NCBI RefSeq assembly: GCF_023715325.1 | Contig: NZ_JAMBNX010000001.1 | Coordinates: forward strand, 124,001 to 188,000 | Source: Agromyces mediolanus | Lineage (GTDB): Bacteria > Actinomycetota > Actinomycetes > Actinomycetales > Microbacteriaceae | Direction of reading: 5' to 3' | DNA length: 64,000 bases | In this document: piece by piece, positions 44,127 to 52,952 of the stretch | How positions within the stretch are numbered: the stretch's first letter is position 1 | Layout: each line of letters begins with the position of its first letter | The notes under the pieces: generated by a model | Database searches by the model: none | The model's input: the letters and a program-made list of their open reading frames with translations, nothing else | What the model was told of the DNA's origin: nothing | Made by a program: the position numbers and the translations under genes

Positions 44127-45371
44127 ATGAAGAAGTCCCACCGGTTCGGCGCGATCGCGCTGGCCGCCGCGGCGACGCTGACGCTCGCCTCGTGCGGCTT
44201 CGGCGGCGGATCGAGCGGGGGCGACGCCTCCGGCAAGACCACCCTGAACCTGCTCGTGCCGAGCTACTCCGACAACACCCAGGGCCTCTGGGAAGACGTC
44301 ATCTCGGGGTTCGAGAAGGCCAACCCCGACATCAAGGTCGAGCTCGAGGTCCAGTCCTGGGACAACCTGGAGTCGGTCATCGCGACGAAGATCCAGGGTG
44401 GAGAGGCGCCCGACATCTACAACGGCGGCCCCTTCGCCGGCTTCGCGGCCGACGAGCTGCTCTACCCGGCCAAGGACGTCGTCTCGTCCGACACCTACTC
44501 CGACTTCCAGGACGCGTTCCTCGCGAATGCCGAGGTCGACGGCACCGCCTACGCCCTGCCGCTCATCGCCTCGGCGCGTGCGCTGTTCGTGAACAACGCC
44601 CTGCTCGAGCAGGCCGGGGTCGCGGCACCGCCCACGACCTGGGACGAACTGCTCGACGCGGCGACGAAGGTCTCCGCGCTCGGCGGCGGTGTGGCCGGCT
44701 ACGGCATGCCGCTCGGCTCCGAAGAGGCGCAGGCCGAGGCGGCCGTGTGGCTCTGGGGCGGCGGCGGCAGCTTCGGCGACGCCTCGAAGATCACGGTCGA
44801 CGACCCGGCGAACCTGCCCGGCGCCGAGCAGATCAAGAAGATGATCGACGCGGGTGCCACGCAGGCCGACCCCGGCTCGACGAACCGTTCGCCGCTCATG
44901 GACATCTTCGTCCAGGGCAAGATCGGCATGCAGGTCGGCCTCCCGCCGACCGTCGGCCAGATCGAGGAAGGCAACCCCGACCTCGACTACTCCATCGTGC
45001 CCATCCCGACCAAGGACGGCTCCGCGTTCACCCTCGGTGTCATGGACCAGCTGATGGCGTTCAAGAACGACGACAGCAAGAAGGACGCCATCACGAAGTT
45101 CTTCGACTACTACTACTCGGCCGACGTGTACGTGCCGTGGGTGCAGACGGAGGGCTTCCTGCCGGTCACCAAGTCGGGTGCCGAGGCGCTCTCGGGCGAG
45201 GAAGCGCTGAAGCCCTTCCTCGACGTGCTGCCGGACGCGCAGTTCTACCCGTCGACGAACCCGAAGTGGTCCGCGACGGACGGTGCGTTCAAGTCGCTCT
45301 TCGGTCAGATCCAGACGAAGTCGGCGCAGGACGTCCTGACCGAGATCCAGGCGCAGGCCGACGCGGGCTGA
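44127..45371 (+). CDS. Sugar ABC importer binding lipoprotein, Aga-like locus
   Basis: The 414-residue protein has a lipoprotein signal peptide with lipobox LASC (Cys23) and a family-1 solute-binding fold (TTLNLLVPSYSDNTQGLWEDVISGFEKANPD, GGEAPDIYNGG, GTAYALPLIASARALF). It is only distantly like the DasA-like protein of the neighbouring locus. The divergent operon points to an amino sugar such as N-acetylgalactosamine as ligand. The start has GAGGAAG upstream. Transcription should begin near 43930, giving a ~200-base untranslated leader. Confidence 0.87.
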   Translation: MKKSHRFGAIALAAAATLTLASCGFGGGSSGGDASGKTTLNLLVPSYSDNTQGLWEDVISGFEKANPDIKVELEVQSWDNLESVIATKIQGGEAPDIYNGGPFAGFAADELLYPAKDVVSSDTYSDFQDAFLANAEVDGTAYALPLIASARALFVNNALLEQAGVAAPPTTWDELLDAATKVSALGGGVAGYGMPLGSEEAQAEAAVWLWGGGGSFGDASKITVDDPANLPGAEQIKKMIDAGATQADPGSTNRSPLMDIFVQGKIGMQVGLPPTVGQIEEGNPDLDYSIVPIPTKDGSAFTLGVMDQLMAFKNDDSKKDAITKFFDYYYSADVYVPWVQTEGFLPVTKSGAEALSGEEALKPFLDVLPDAQFYPSTNPKWSATDGAFKSLFGQIQTKSAQDVLTEIQAQADAG

Positions 45372-45412
45372 GCCCCGACTCACCACGGAAAGGGTTCGGT
45401 GACCACCGCACC

Positions 45413-46408
45413 ATGAGCTCCACAACCGATACGTCATCGAACCCCGCGGGGGCGGCCTCGGGCCGCCCCCGCTCCGGCGGAGCGGACCGCGTGGGCAACG
45501 CCCCGGGCGGCGCCGCCCGCGGCCGGCCCGGCGGGCGAGACCTCGCCAAGGCGCTGCCCTGGATCGCCCCCGCACTCGCCCTCATCCTCGGCGTCGTGCT
45601 GTTCCCCGCCGGGGTGATGTTCTTCAACTCGACGCGGGACATCTCGCAGTCCGGCGTGGACAAGGGCTCCGTCGGCTTCGACAACTACGTCGAGGTGTTC
45701 TCGTTCCCCTACTTCTGGCCGATCTTCCTGCGCACCATCGTCTGGGTCGTCGTGGTGGTCGTGTTCACCGTGCTGATCTCGCTGGGCATCGCGCAGATCC
45801 TGAACAAGGCGTTCCCCGGCCGGCGCATCGTGCGTCTCGTCGTGATCATCCCGTGGGCCGCCTCGGTCGTCATGACGACGATGGTCGTCTACTACGGGCT
45901 CGAACCGTACTTCGGCGTCATCAACAAGTTCCTGGTCGACGTCGGCCTCATCGATACGCCCGAGGGCTACGGCTGGACCCGCAATCCCACGACCGCCTTC
46001 GTCTGGTCGATCGTGATCGCGATCTTCGTCTCGCTGCCCTTCACGACCTACACGATCCTCGCGGGCCTCGCCACGGTGCCGAGCGACACGATCGAGGCCG
46101 CGAAGATGGACGGCGCGAGCCCCGCGCGCACCTACTTCACGGTCGTCCTGCCGCAGCTGCGCGGCGCGCTCTCGGTCGCCGTGCTGATCAACATCATCAA
46201 CGTGTTCAACTCGCTGCCGATCCTGAAGGTGATGACCGGATCGATCCCCGGCTACGACGCCGACACGATCATGACGATGATCTTCAAGTACATCCAGAAC
46301 CAGCACAAGGTCGACGTCGCGTCCGCGCTCTCGGTCGTCGCCTTCCTCATCGTCATCGTGATCGTCGCGGTGTACGTGAAGGTCGTCAAGCCCACCAGGG
46401 AGGTCTGA
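45413..46408 (+). CDS. Sugar ABC importer permease (MalF type)
   Basis: The 331-residue permease has a ~45-residue Gly/Arg-rich cytoplasmic N-terminus, six spans and the EAA loop DTIEAAKMDGASPARTYF. ATG 45413 lacks a close ribosome site (an AAAGGG lies about 20 bases upstream), so the true start may be a downstream codon. It works with the lipoprotein upstream and the permease downstream; no ATPase gene accompanies them. Confidence 0.85.
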   Translation: MSSTTDTSSNPAGAASGRPRSGGADRVGNAPGGAARGRPGGRDLAKALPWIAPALALILGVVLFPAGVMFFNSTRDISQSGVDKGSVGFDNYVEVFSFPYFWPIFLRTIVWVVVVVVFTVLISLGIAQILNKAFPGRRIVRLVVIIPWAASVVMTTMVVYYGLEPYFGVINKFLVDVGLIDTPEGYGWTRNPTTAFVWSIVIAIFVSLPFTTYTILAGLATVPSDTIEAAKMDGASPARTYFTVVLPQLRGALSVAVLINIINVFNSLPILKVMTGSIPGYDADTIMTMIFKYIQNQHKVDVASALSVVAFLIVIVIVAVYVKVVKPTREV

Positions 46409-46411
46409 GCG

Positions 46412-47344
46412 ATGACCGTCACCGAAACCCGCGCCATGCTCTCGGTCGACGCCGAGCGCTCGCCCGGCGGCCGCGACCGCGGGCCCGCGCGCAAGCGCCG
46501 CTACACCGAGGACCAGGTGCCGCTCGGCCGCGTGCTGCTGCGCATGCTGGCCGGCCTCGTCGTGCTCGCGATCTTCATCCTGCCGTACACGATCATGTTC
46601 TTCGGCTCCGTGAAGACGAAGGCGCAGATCCGTTCGGTCGATCCCACCTACTTCCCCACGGAGTGGCACTGGGAGAACTACGTCAACATGTGGTCGACGC
46701 CCGAGACGCCGCTGCCGCAGAATCTCATCTCGACGATCGTGATCTCGGTGTTCGCGACGCTGCTCGTGCTGCTCGTGGCGCTGCCGGCCGCGTACTACAC
46801 CGCGCGGTTCCGCTTCCCGGGGCGGATGGTGTTCCTCTTCCTCGTGATCGTCACGCAGATGCTGCAGCCGGCGGTGCTCACCTCCGGTCTGTTCCGGCAG
46901 TTCGCCACCCTCGGGCTGATCGACACCTGGGCGGCGATGATCTTCATCAACGCGGCGTTCAACCTGTCGTTCGCGGTGTGGATCATGCACTCCTTCTTCG
47001 CGGGCATCCCGAAGGAGGTCGACGAGGCGGCGCAGATCGACGGCGCGGGCCGGCTCACGGTGCTGTTCCGGATCAACCTGCCGCTCGTCTGGCCCGGCAT
47101 CGTGACCGCGATCGTGTTCACCTTCGTGGCGTGCTGGAACGAGTTCGCCGCGTCGCTCGTGATCCTCTCGACGGCCGGCAACCAGCCGCTCTCGGTCGCG
47201 CTGACGAAGTTCGTCGGGCAGTACGAGACGAGTTGGCAGTACGTGTTCGGCGTCTCGATCGTCGCGATCGTGCCGGTCGTCATCCTGTTCATGCTCATCG
47301 AGAAGCGCCTCGTCGGAGGCCTCACCGCCGGCAGCGTGAAGTAG
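46412..47344 (+). CDS. Sugar ABC importer permease (MalG type)
   Basis: The 310-residue permease has six spans and EAA loop EVDEAAQIDGAGRLTVLF, and begins three bases after the stop of its partner with GGGAGG upstream. It completes the importer. The operon ends at a strong hairpin. As in the DasABC-like locus, an ATPase encoded elsewhere has to energise it. Confidence 0.87.
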   Translation: MTVTETRAMLSVDAERSPGGRDRGPARKRRYTEDQVPLGRVLLRMLAGLVVLAIFILPYTIMFFGSVKTKAQIRSVDPTYFPTEWHWENYVNMWSTPETPLPQNLISTIVISVFATLLVLLVALPAAYYTARFRFPGRMVFLFLVIVTQMLQPAVLTSGLFRQFATLGLIDTWAAMIFINAAFNLSFAVWIMHSFFAGIPKEVDEAAQIDGAGRLTVLFRINLPLVWPGIVTAIVFTFVACWNEFAASLVILSTAGNQPLSVALTKFVGQYETSWQYVFGVSIVAIVPVVILFMLIEKRLVGGLTAGSVK

Positions 47345-47392
47345 CCCCGGCCGTCTCCTTCCGCTCACGCGCCCGCGCGGAGGAGATCGGCC

Positions 47393-47431
47393 CGAAGGGA
47401 GGATGAATCGGCGAGATTCATCCTCCCTTCG
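47393..47431. terminator. Strong bidirectional terminator
   Basis: A perfect 17-bp stem (47393-47409 with 47415-47431) closes the loop GGCGA between the convergent importer operon and the GH20 hexosaminidase gene. Confidence 0.85.
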
Positions 47432-47461
47432 TGTCATCCTCTTCCGGACCCCGCGCCGCGC

Positions 47462-49126
47462 TCAGTCCAGCCAGGGCACCTCGGGCATGCGGTGATACGG
47501 CACGCCCATCGCTTCCAATCGCTCGCCGTAGCCCGCCACGGCTGCGAAGAAGCCGGCCTCGTCCCGCCCGTCTGGGGCGGCCGGCGACCAGGCGATCTCG
47601 GCGATCGCCAGGATGCGGGGGAACGCCATGAACTCGACCTCGTCGAGGGTGCGCATGGTCTCGGTCCAGATCGGCGCCTCCACGCCGAGGATGTCGGCGT
47701 CGCCCACCCCCGCCACGATGGCGGCCGGGTCCCAGCCGTACGCCTCGGTCAGCGAGGTGTCGCCGTCGGCCCAGTCCTGGCCGAGCTGGCGGCCCTCGAA
47801 GCTCGGCGCGTCGGGGTAGACCATGTCGAGGTAGGCCGCGTCGGCGGGGGAGAAGACGATCTTCCCGCCCTGGGCGAGGAAGGCGCGCACATCGCCCGCC
47901 GAGCCGGTCTCCTCGCGCGGCGTCACGTAGTCCCAGTACTGCCCGACGGTACCGGCCGGGAGCTCCGTGGAAGCGCCGAGCTCGTGCCAGCCGATGATGG
48001 TCTTGCCAGTGGCGGCGCCCGCCTTCGTCATGCGCCGGACGAGGTCGAGGTAGTCGGCCTCGCTGGTCGCGAGCGACTCGTCGCCGCCGAGGTGGATCCA
48101 GGGGCCGGGGGTGAGCTCGGCCAGCTCACGGGTGACGTCGGCGAGGAAGCGGTCGGTCGCCTCGGCCCGGTCGGGCGACGCGCAGAGGGAGGAGAATCCC
48201 ACCTCGGTGCCCTCGTACGGGGCCGGGGCGACGCCGTCGCAGTTCAGCTCCGGGTAGGCGCTCAGGGCCGCGTTCGTGTGGCCGGGCAGGTCGATCTCGG
48301 GCACGATCGTCACGTGCCGCTCGGCCGCGTACGCGACGAGGCGCCGGTAGTCGTCCTTCGTGTAATAGCCGCCGCCGTCGCCGCCCGCGGAGGTGGACGC
48401 CCCGACGCCGGTGAGTTCGGGCCAGGCATCGATCTGCAGGCGCCAGCCCTGGTCGTCGGTGAGGTGCAGGTGCAGCACGTTGAGCTTCAGCATCGCCAGT
48501 TGGTCGACGTAGCGTTCGACGTCGGCGACGGGCAGGAAGTGCCGGGCGACGTCGAGCATCGCGCCCCGGTAGGCGAAGCGCGGCGCGTCGTCGATGCGCA
48601 CGGCGGGTGCGGTCCAGGGGCCTTCGGACGGGCGCTCCGCGTCGGCGGCCAGGATGGCGGGCGGCAGCAGCTGCAGCAGGCTCCGGCTCGCCCAGAACGC
48701 GCCGGCCGGGCTCGCTGCGTCGATCCGGGCGCCGTCGGCCCCGGTGGTGAGGCGGTACCCCTCGGCGGCCGGATCGGCGGGGACGGACGCCTCGGCGCCG
48801 GGCGTCACGCTGATCACGATGTCCGTCGCACCGCCAGGCCGCTCGCCGTCGTCGGCGACGACCGGCACCTCGGCGCCGGTGGCGAGGCGCAGCTGGGCGG
48901 CGAGCAGCTCGGGCGCGCTGCCCGCTTCGCCGATCACGAGCACCCGGCTCGTGTCGTCGAGCCGGAACGGGGCGGCGTCGAGCTCGTCGAACGAGAGCGG
49001 GGCGGGGATGATGCGGGGCACGGCGGCTCCGTTCGGCTGCGGCGCGCAGCCGGCCAGAGCGGCGGAGCCGAGCGCGATGGTCAGGGCGGCGGCGACGAGC
49101 CGTGCGGGGCGGGCGGCGATGCTCAT
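47462..49126 (-). CDS. Secreted lipoprotein GH20 beta-N-acetylhexosaminidase
   Basis: The 554-residue protein has a lipoprotein signal peptide ([18 protein letters not shown]), a GH20b N-terminal domain, then a GH20 barrel with the catalytic Asp-Glu pair in [28 protein letters not shown] and [12 protein letters not shown]. It would release N-acetylglucosamine or N-acetylgalactosamine from chito-oligomers or glycans outside the cell, feeding the two importers. ATG 49126 has GAGGAAG six bases upstream; the open frame upstream of it is not coding-like. A CTTTACT half-site upstream resembles the operator of the ROK regulator. Confidence 0.9.
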   Translation of the reverse strand: MSIAARPARLVAAALTIALGSAALAGCAPQPNGAAVPRIIPAPLSFDELDAAPFRLDDTSRVLVIGEAGSAPELLAAQLRLATGAEVPVVADDGERPGGATDIVISVTPGAEASVPADPAAEGYRLTTGADGARIDAASPAGAFWASRSLLQLLPPAILAADAERPSEGPWTAPAVRIDDAPRFAYRGAMLDVARHFLPVADVERYVDQLAMLKLNVLHLHLTDDQGWRLQIDAWPELTGVGASTSAGGDGGGYYTKDDYRRLVAYAAERHVTIVPEIDLPGHTNAALSAYPELNCDGVAPAPYEGTEVGFSSLCASPDRAEATDRFLADVTRELAELTPGPWIHLGGDESLATSEADYLDLVRRMTKAGAATGKTIIGWHELGASTELPAGTVGQYWDYVTPREETGSAGDVRAFLAQGGKIVFSPADAAYLDMVYPDAPSFEGRQLGQDWADGDTSLTEAYGWDPAAIVAGVGDADILGVEAPIWTETMRTLDEVEFMAFPRILAIAEIAWSPAAPDGRDEAGFFAAVAGYGERLEAMGVPYHRMPEVPWLD

Positions 49127-49170
49127 GCGCAGCTTCCTCGTCGTCGAGCGGTCGGCGCGGCCGACCATTT

Positions 49171-49189
49171 GTGAGGGATCTTTACTCCC
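49171..49189 (-). promoter_or_regulatory. Possible ROK-type operator upstream of the GH20 gene
   Basis: GTGAGGGATCTTTACTCCC (plus-strand reading) matches the ROK operator at 26381-26399 in 12 of 19 positions, including an identical CTTTACT half. It lies about 45 bases before the GH20 start. The left half is poorly conserved, so the assignment is weak. Confidence 0.3.
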
Positions 49190-49261
49190 GGGTCCATCCT
49201 GCCACGACGACGCCGATCGCAACAGCCGCGGCGATGAGGCATCCATTGCTATGCTTGCTCC

Positions 49262-49331
49262 GTCGCGACTGGCGTTGAGATGGCTACCATCGGGGAGCGA
49301 CTGGCACGCATCGACCGCACGCCTGGGCCGG
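49262..49331 (+). ncRNA. ZTP (pfl) riboswitch aptamer
   Basis: The segment has the signature blocks of the pfl motif in order: CGCGACTGGCG (49264-49274), CCATCGGGGAGCG (49287-49299) and CGCCTGGGCC (49320-49329). ZTP riboswitches sense the purine intermediates ZTP/ZMP, which accumulate when 10-formyl-THF is short, and switch on folate genes. The downstream genes glyA and folD are classical targets. A candidate -10 box TATGCT is at 49250-49255, just before it. Confidence 0.88.
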
Positions 49332-49386
49332 TACGGATGCCTCGTGGCGCGAGTCGCGCGAGGCAGCACCCTCGTTTGGTCCGTAC
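49330..49386 (+). promoter_or_regulatory. Expression platform hairpin of the ZTP riboswitch
   Basis: GGTACGGA (49330-49337) pairs with TCCGTACC (49379-49386), enclosing GCCTCG...CGAGGC and GCGCGA/TCGCGC stems. The long hairpin begins on the last bases of the aptamer, so folding of aptamer and hairpin may compete. It ends nine bases before the glyA ribosome site. Termination seems as likely as translation control. Confidence 0.5.
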
Positions 49387-49406
49387 CTGTCATGAAGGAG
49401 CCAGTC

Positions 49407-50681
49407 TTGGCCGAATCCGTCTTCAACGCCCCGCTTTCCGAGGTCGATCCCGAGATCGCCGAGGTGCTCGAGCTCGAGCTCGGTCGCCAGCGCGACTACC
49501 TCGAGATGATCGCGAGCGAGAACTTCGTTCCCGTCTCGGTGCTGCAGTCCCAGGGCTCCGTGCTCACGAACAAGTACGCCGAGGGCTACCCCGGCCGTCG
49601 CTACTACGGCGGCTGCGAGTACGTCGACGTCGCCGAGTCGCTCGCGATCGAGCGGGCGAAGCGTCTGTTCGGCGCCGAGTACGCCAACGTCCAGCCGCAC
49701 TCGGGCGCCACGGCGAACGCCGCCGTGCTGAGCGCGATCGCGACCCCGGGCGACACCATCCTCGGTCTCGAGCTCGCGCACGGCGGCCACCTCACCCACG
49801 GCATGAAGCTGAACTTCTCCGGCAAGCTCTACAACGCCGTCTCCTACGGCGTCGACCCGGAGAGCTTCCTCGTCGACCTGAACGTCGTCCGCGAGAAGGC
49901 GCTCGAGCACAAGCCCCAGGTCATCATCGCCGGCTGGTCGGCCTACCCGCGCCACCTCGACTTCGCCGCGTTCCGCGAGATCGCCGACGAGGTCGGCGCG
50001 AAGCTCTGGGTCGACATGGCGCACTTCGCCGGCCTCGTCGCCGCGGGCCTGCACCCCTCGCCCGTGCCCTACGCCGACGTCGTCTCCTCGACGGTGCACA
50101 AGACCATCGGCGGCCCGCGCTCGGGCTTCATCGTCTCGCGCGACACCGAGCTCGCGAAGAAGCTGAACTCGAACGTGTTCCCCGGCCAGCAGGGCGGCCC
50201 GCTCATGCACGTCATCGCCGCCAAGGCGACGGCGTTCAAGATCGCGGCCTCCGAGGAGTTCAAGGACCGTCAGGAGCGCACCCTGCGCGGTGCCGCGATC
50301 CTCGCCGACCGGCTCACCGCCGACGACTCGCGGGCCGCGGGCATCGACGTGCTCACGGGCGGCACCGACGTGCACCTCGTGCTCGCCGACCTCCGCAACT
50401 CGAAGATCAACGGCCAGGAGGCGGAGGACCTGCTGCACGAGGCGCTCATCACCGTGAACCGCAACGCGGTGCCGTTCGATCCGCGTCCGCCGATGGTGAC
50501 CTCGGGCCTGCGCATCGGCACCCCGGCGCTCGCGACGCGCGGCTTCGGCGACGCCGAGTTCACCGAGGTCGCCGACGTCATCGCCGAGGTGCTGATGGGC
50601 GGTGCGGATGTCGCCGCGCTGCGCGAGCGGGTGCAGAAGCTCACCGCCGCGTTCCCGCTCTACCCCGGCCTGCAGCAGTAG
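49407..50681 (+). CDS. glyA: Serine hydroxymethyltransferase GlyA
   Basis: This PLP enzyme interconverts serine and glycine and charges tetrahydrofolate with a one-carbon unit. The 424-residue sequence has [51 protein letters not shown] and the PLP-lysine motif [16 protein letters not shown] 49407 is chosen because AAGGAG lies six bases upstream; ATG 49392, upstream of that site, has none of its own. It is preceded by a ZTP riboswitch and followed after 13 bases by folD. Confidence 0.96.
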   Translation: MAESVFNAPLSEVDPEIAEVLELELGRQRDYLEMIASENFVPVSVLQSQGSVLTNKYAEGYPGRRYYGGCEYVDVAESLAIERAKRLFGAEYANVQPHSGATANAAVLSAIATPGDTILGLELAHGGHLTHGMKLNFSGKLYNAVSYGVDPESFLVDLNVVREKALEHKPQVIIAGWSAYPRHLDFAAFREIADEVGAKLWVDMAHFAGLVAAGLHPSPVPYADVVSSTVHKTIGGPRSGFIVSRDTELAKKLNSNVFPGQQGGPLMHVIAAKATAFKIAASEEFKDRQERTLRGAAILADRLTADDSRAAGIDVLTGGTDVHLVLADLRNSKINGQEAEDLLHEALITVNRNAVPFDPRPPMVTSGLRIGTPALATRGFGDAEFTEVADVIAEVLMGGADVAALRERVQKLTAAFPLYPGLQQ

Positions 50682-50694
50682 AGGACGCACCCGG

Positions 50695-51576
50695 ATGACC
50701 GCCATCACCCTCGACGGAGTCGCGACCGCGTCGGCCGTGAAGTCCGAGCTGGCCGGCCGCATCGCGAGCCTGCGCAGCCACGGGATCGTGCCGGGCCTCG
50801 GCACGCTCCTCGTCGGCGACGACCCCGGCTCGCGCTCCTACGTCGCGGGCAAGCACCGCGACTGCGCCGAGGTGGGGATCGAGTCGATCCGCATCGACCT
50901 GCCCGCTTCGGCGACGCAGGCCGACGTGATGGCGGCCATCCGGGAGCTGAACCACGCTCCCGAGGTCACCGGCTACATCGTGCAGCTGCCGCTGCCTGCG
51001 GGCCTCGACGAGCACGCCGCGCTCGAGGCGATCGACCCGGGCAAGGACGCCGACGGACTGCACCCGACGAACCTCGGCCGGTTGGTGCTCGGCATCGAGG
51101 GCGAGCTCGCCTCGCCCCTCCCGTGCACACCGGCCGGCATCGTCGAACTGCTGCACCGCTACGGGGTGCCGATCCGCGGACGCCACGTGACCGTGATCGG
51201 TCGCGGGCTCACCGTGGGCCGGCCGCTCGGGCTGCTGTTCACCCGGAAGGGCCTCGACGCCACCGTGACGCTCACGCACTCGCGCACCGCGGACCTCGCG
51301 GCCGAGGTGCGCCGCGCCGACATCGTCGTCGCGGCGGTGGGCGTGCCGCATCTCGTGCAGCCCGACTGGATCAAGCCCGGCGCCGCCGTGCTCGACGTCG
51401 GCATCACCCGCGTGCAAGACGAGGAGACCGGTAAGGGCCGGCTCACGGGCGACGTCGATCCGGCGGTCGCCGAGGTCGCCGGTCACCTCTCGCCGAACCC
51501 GGGCGGCGTCGGCCCGATGACTCGGGCCATGCTGCTCGCCAACGTCGTCAAGGCCGCCGAACTGCGTCTCGCCTGA
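50695..51576 (+). CDS. folD: Methylene-THF dehydrogenase/cyclohydrolase FolD
   Basis: FolD converts 5,10-methylene-THF through methenyl-THF to 10-formyl-THF, the donor for PurN and PurH. The 293-residue protein has the catalytic Tyr/Lys segment [67 protein letters not shown] and [15 protein letters not shown]. It forms an operon with glyA under the ZTP riboswitch. Its 3' end runs into a REP-like array that separates it from the convergent DUF4188 gene. Confidence 0.95.
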   Translation: MTAITLDGVATASAVKSELAGRIASLRSHGIVPGLGTLLVGDDPGSRSYVAGKHRDCAEVGIESIRIDLPASATQADVMAAIRELNHAPEVTGYIVQLPLPAGLDEHAALEAIDPGKDADGLHPTNLGRLVLGIEGELASPLPCTPAGIVELLHRYGVPIRGRHVTVIGRGLTVGRPLGLLFTRKGLDATVTLTHSRTADLAAEVRRADIVVAAVGVPHLVQPDWIKPGAAVLDVGITRVQDEETGKGRLTGDVDPAVAEVAGHLSPNPGGVGPMTRAMLLANVVKAAELRLA

Positions 51577-51579
51577 GCC

Positions 51580-51722
51580 CGGTTCGCTGAGCCCGCCTTG
51601 GTTCGCTGAGCTCGTCGAAGCGCCGGTTCGATGAGCCCGTCGAAGCGCCCCTCGACGGGCTCGGGGGACCAGTGTTGTCGAAGCGCCCTCGACGGGCTCG
51701 GGGGACCAGTGCTGTCGAAGCG
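51580..51722. repeat. REP-like repeat array between folD and DUF4188 gene
   Basis: The spacer contains repeated TGAGCYCGTCGAAGCG cores, and a 37-38-bp unit occurs twice in direct tandem (51641-51678, 51679-51715). Core sequence and orientation match the array at 37839-38028. Located between two convergent genes, it probably also acts in transcription termination. Confidence 0.8.
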
Positions 51723-51730
51723 TGCCCGGC

Positions 51731-52225
51731 TCAGGCCGCCCGCTGCCCCGAGCGCCCGAGCCGCTGCTTCGCCGTGTTCTGCCCCGGCCCGACGGGCACG
51801 TGCGCGGTCGCCTTGGCGAGCCCGAACGCGGGCATGTCGGCGTACACCGCCTCGGCGTCCGCGACGGGCACCTCGTACGTCTCGTGCCACACGCCGACGT
51901 GCCCGGTGCCGAGCGCCGTGCGCATGAACTCCCGCCAGGGTTCGAGGTGCGGGGCGCCGCGGTCGGCGGCGAAGCGCTGCAGGTGCTCGGGGGTCGCCCA
52001 GTACGAGAGCAGGATCGTCGTGCGGCCGACCCAGCTCTCGAAGCCGAGCATGCCCGAGTCAGGGTGCGTCGCGAGGTGGCGGAGCATGCGCGGCATCTGC
52101 TTCGCCACGCGCTGCACGCGAGGAAGGCGCCACCAGTGGTTCGCGCGCATGCCGATGAGGAACACCGTGATCGTCTCCCGTTCGGGCGCAGCCGTGTAGC
52201 GCCCCGGGAACACTGTTCGAGTCAT
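51731..52225 (-). CDS. DUF4188 family protein
   Basis: The 164-residue protein begins MTRTVFPGRYTAAPE and has the family's IGMRANHWWRLPRV, GMLGFESWVGRTTILLSYW, HLQRFAADRGAPHLEPWREF and GHVGVWHETYEV stretches. It has a ferredoxin-like, antibiotic-monooxygenase-type fold by family knowledge, without known reaction. ATG 52225 is preferred over ATG 52237 because GGAG lies six bases before it. It is transcribed away from a TetR regulator gene, and the palindrome between them points to control by that regulator. Confidence 0.8.
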   Translation of the reverse strand: MTRTVFPGRYTAAPERETITVFLIGMRANHWWRLPRVQRVAKQMPRMLRHLATHPDSGMLGFESWVGRTTILLSYWATPEHLQRFAADRGAPHLEPWREFMRTALGTGHVGVWHETYEVPVADAEAVYADMPAFGLAKATAHVPVGPGQNTAKQRLGRSGQRAA

Positions 52226-52235
52226 CCGAATCTCC

Positions 52236-52261
52236 ATAACGTCGTTACGAAACGATGTTAT
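52236..52261. promoter_or_regulatory. Palindromic operator of the TetR regulator
   Basis: Half-sites ATAACGTCGTT (52236-52246) and AACGATGTTAT (52251-52261) form a near-perfect palindrome of consensus ATAACRTCGTT around a four-base centre. It ends four bases before the TAGACT box of the tetR gene and overlaps the 5' end of the divergent gene, so binding would block both. Confidence 0.75.
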
Positions 52262-52264
52262 GGC

Positions 52265-52276
52265 TAGACTGGCGAC
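52265..52276 (+). promoter_or_regulatory. Leaderless promoter of the tetR gene
   Basis: TAGACT (52265-52270) is six bases from ATG 52277; there is no ribosome site. It adjoins the operator. Confidence 0.6.
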
Positions 52277-52837
52277 ATGGCAAGACCCCCCGTGTACAAC
52301 GACGCCCTCCGCGAGCGCCTCCTCGAGGTGACGGCCGAGATCGTCGCCCGCGACGGCGTCTCCCGCGCGGCGCTCCGCGACATCGCGAGTGCTGCGGGCA
52401 CCTCGACGTCGGCGGTGTACGCCCTGTTCGGCGGAAAGGGCGAACTGCTCGCCGCGGTCATCGAGCACGGCTTCGCCTCCTTCGGCGCGGCCCAGCGCGA
52501 GGCCGCGCCGGCCGGGCTGCGAGCGCTGGGTGTCGCCTACCGAGCGTGGGCGCTCGCCCACCCCGCGCTGTACCGGCTGATGTTCGGCGGGGCGCTCGAA
52601 TCCGTCGCCGATTGCGACCCGGACCCGGCCTCGGCATCCGCCTCCCTCGCTCCGCTGCAGGCGGCGATCGCCGCGCGCGGCGCCGCCGACGTGGGCGTGA
52701 GCGCCGTCGCCGTCTGGGCGCAGGTGCACGGCGCGGTCAGTCTCGAGCTCACCGGGATGGCCGGGCACGGCACGTCCTGGGACGAGGTCTACGAGGCCGT
52801 CCTCGACGCGGTGGAGCGGAGTCTGCCGGCGGGCTGA
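52277..52837 (+). CDS. TetR-family repressor
   Basis: The 186-residue protein has an N-terminal TetR helix-turn-helix (residues 11-56, LLEVTAEIVARDGVSRAALRDIASAAGTSTSAVYALFGGKGELLAAV) and a C-terminal ligand domain of the WHG type (AYRAWALAHPALYRLMFGGA, VWAQVHGAVSLELTGM). It probably binds the palindrome just upstream and controls itself and the DUF4188 gene. The inducer is unknown. The ATG is the first codon of the predicted transcript. Confidence 0.88.
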   Translation: MARPPVYNDALRERLLEVTAEIVARDGVSRAALRDIASAAGTSTSAVYALFGGKGELLAAVIEHGFASFGAAQREAAPAGLRALGVAYRAWALAHPALYRLMFGGALESVADCDPDPASASASLAPLQAAIAARGAADVGVSAVAVWAQVHGAVSLELTGMAGHGTSWDEVYEAVLDAVERSLPAG

Positions 52838-52839
52838 CG

Positions 52840-52905
52840 ATTCGGCGGGCTCGCTTCGGCGGGCTCGCTTCGACGGGCTCAGCGGACCAGGGCGCTTCGA
52901 GTGTT
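52840..52905. repeat. Short REP-like repeat after the tetR gene
   Basis: Two direct TTCGGCGGGCTCGC units (52841, 52856) are followed by TTCGACGGGCTCAGCGGACC (52870-52889), the core of the repeat arrays at 37.8 and 51.6 kb. Confidence 0.6.
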
Positions 52906-52952
52906 CACCGGCCGGCCACCCCGCCGCCACGCGGGCGACGTACCGTCGCCCC

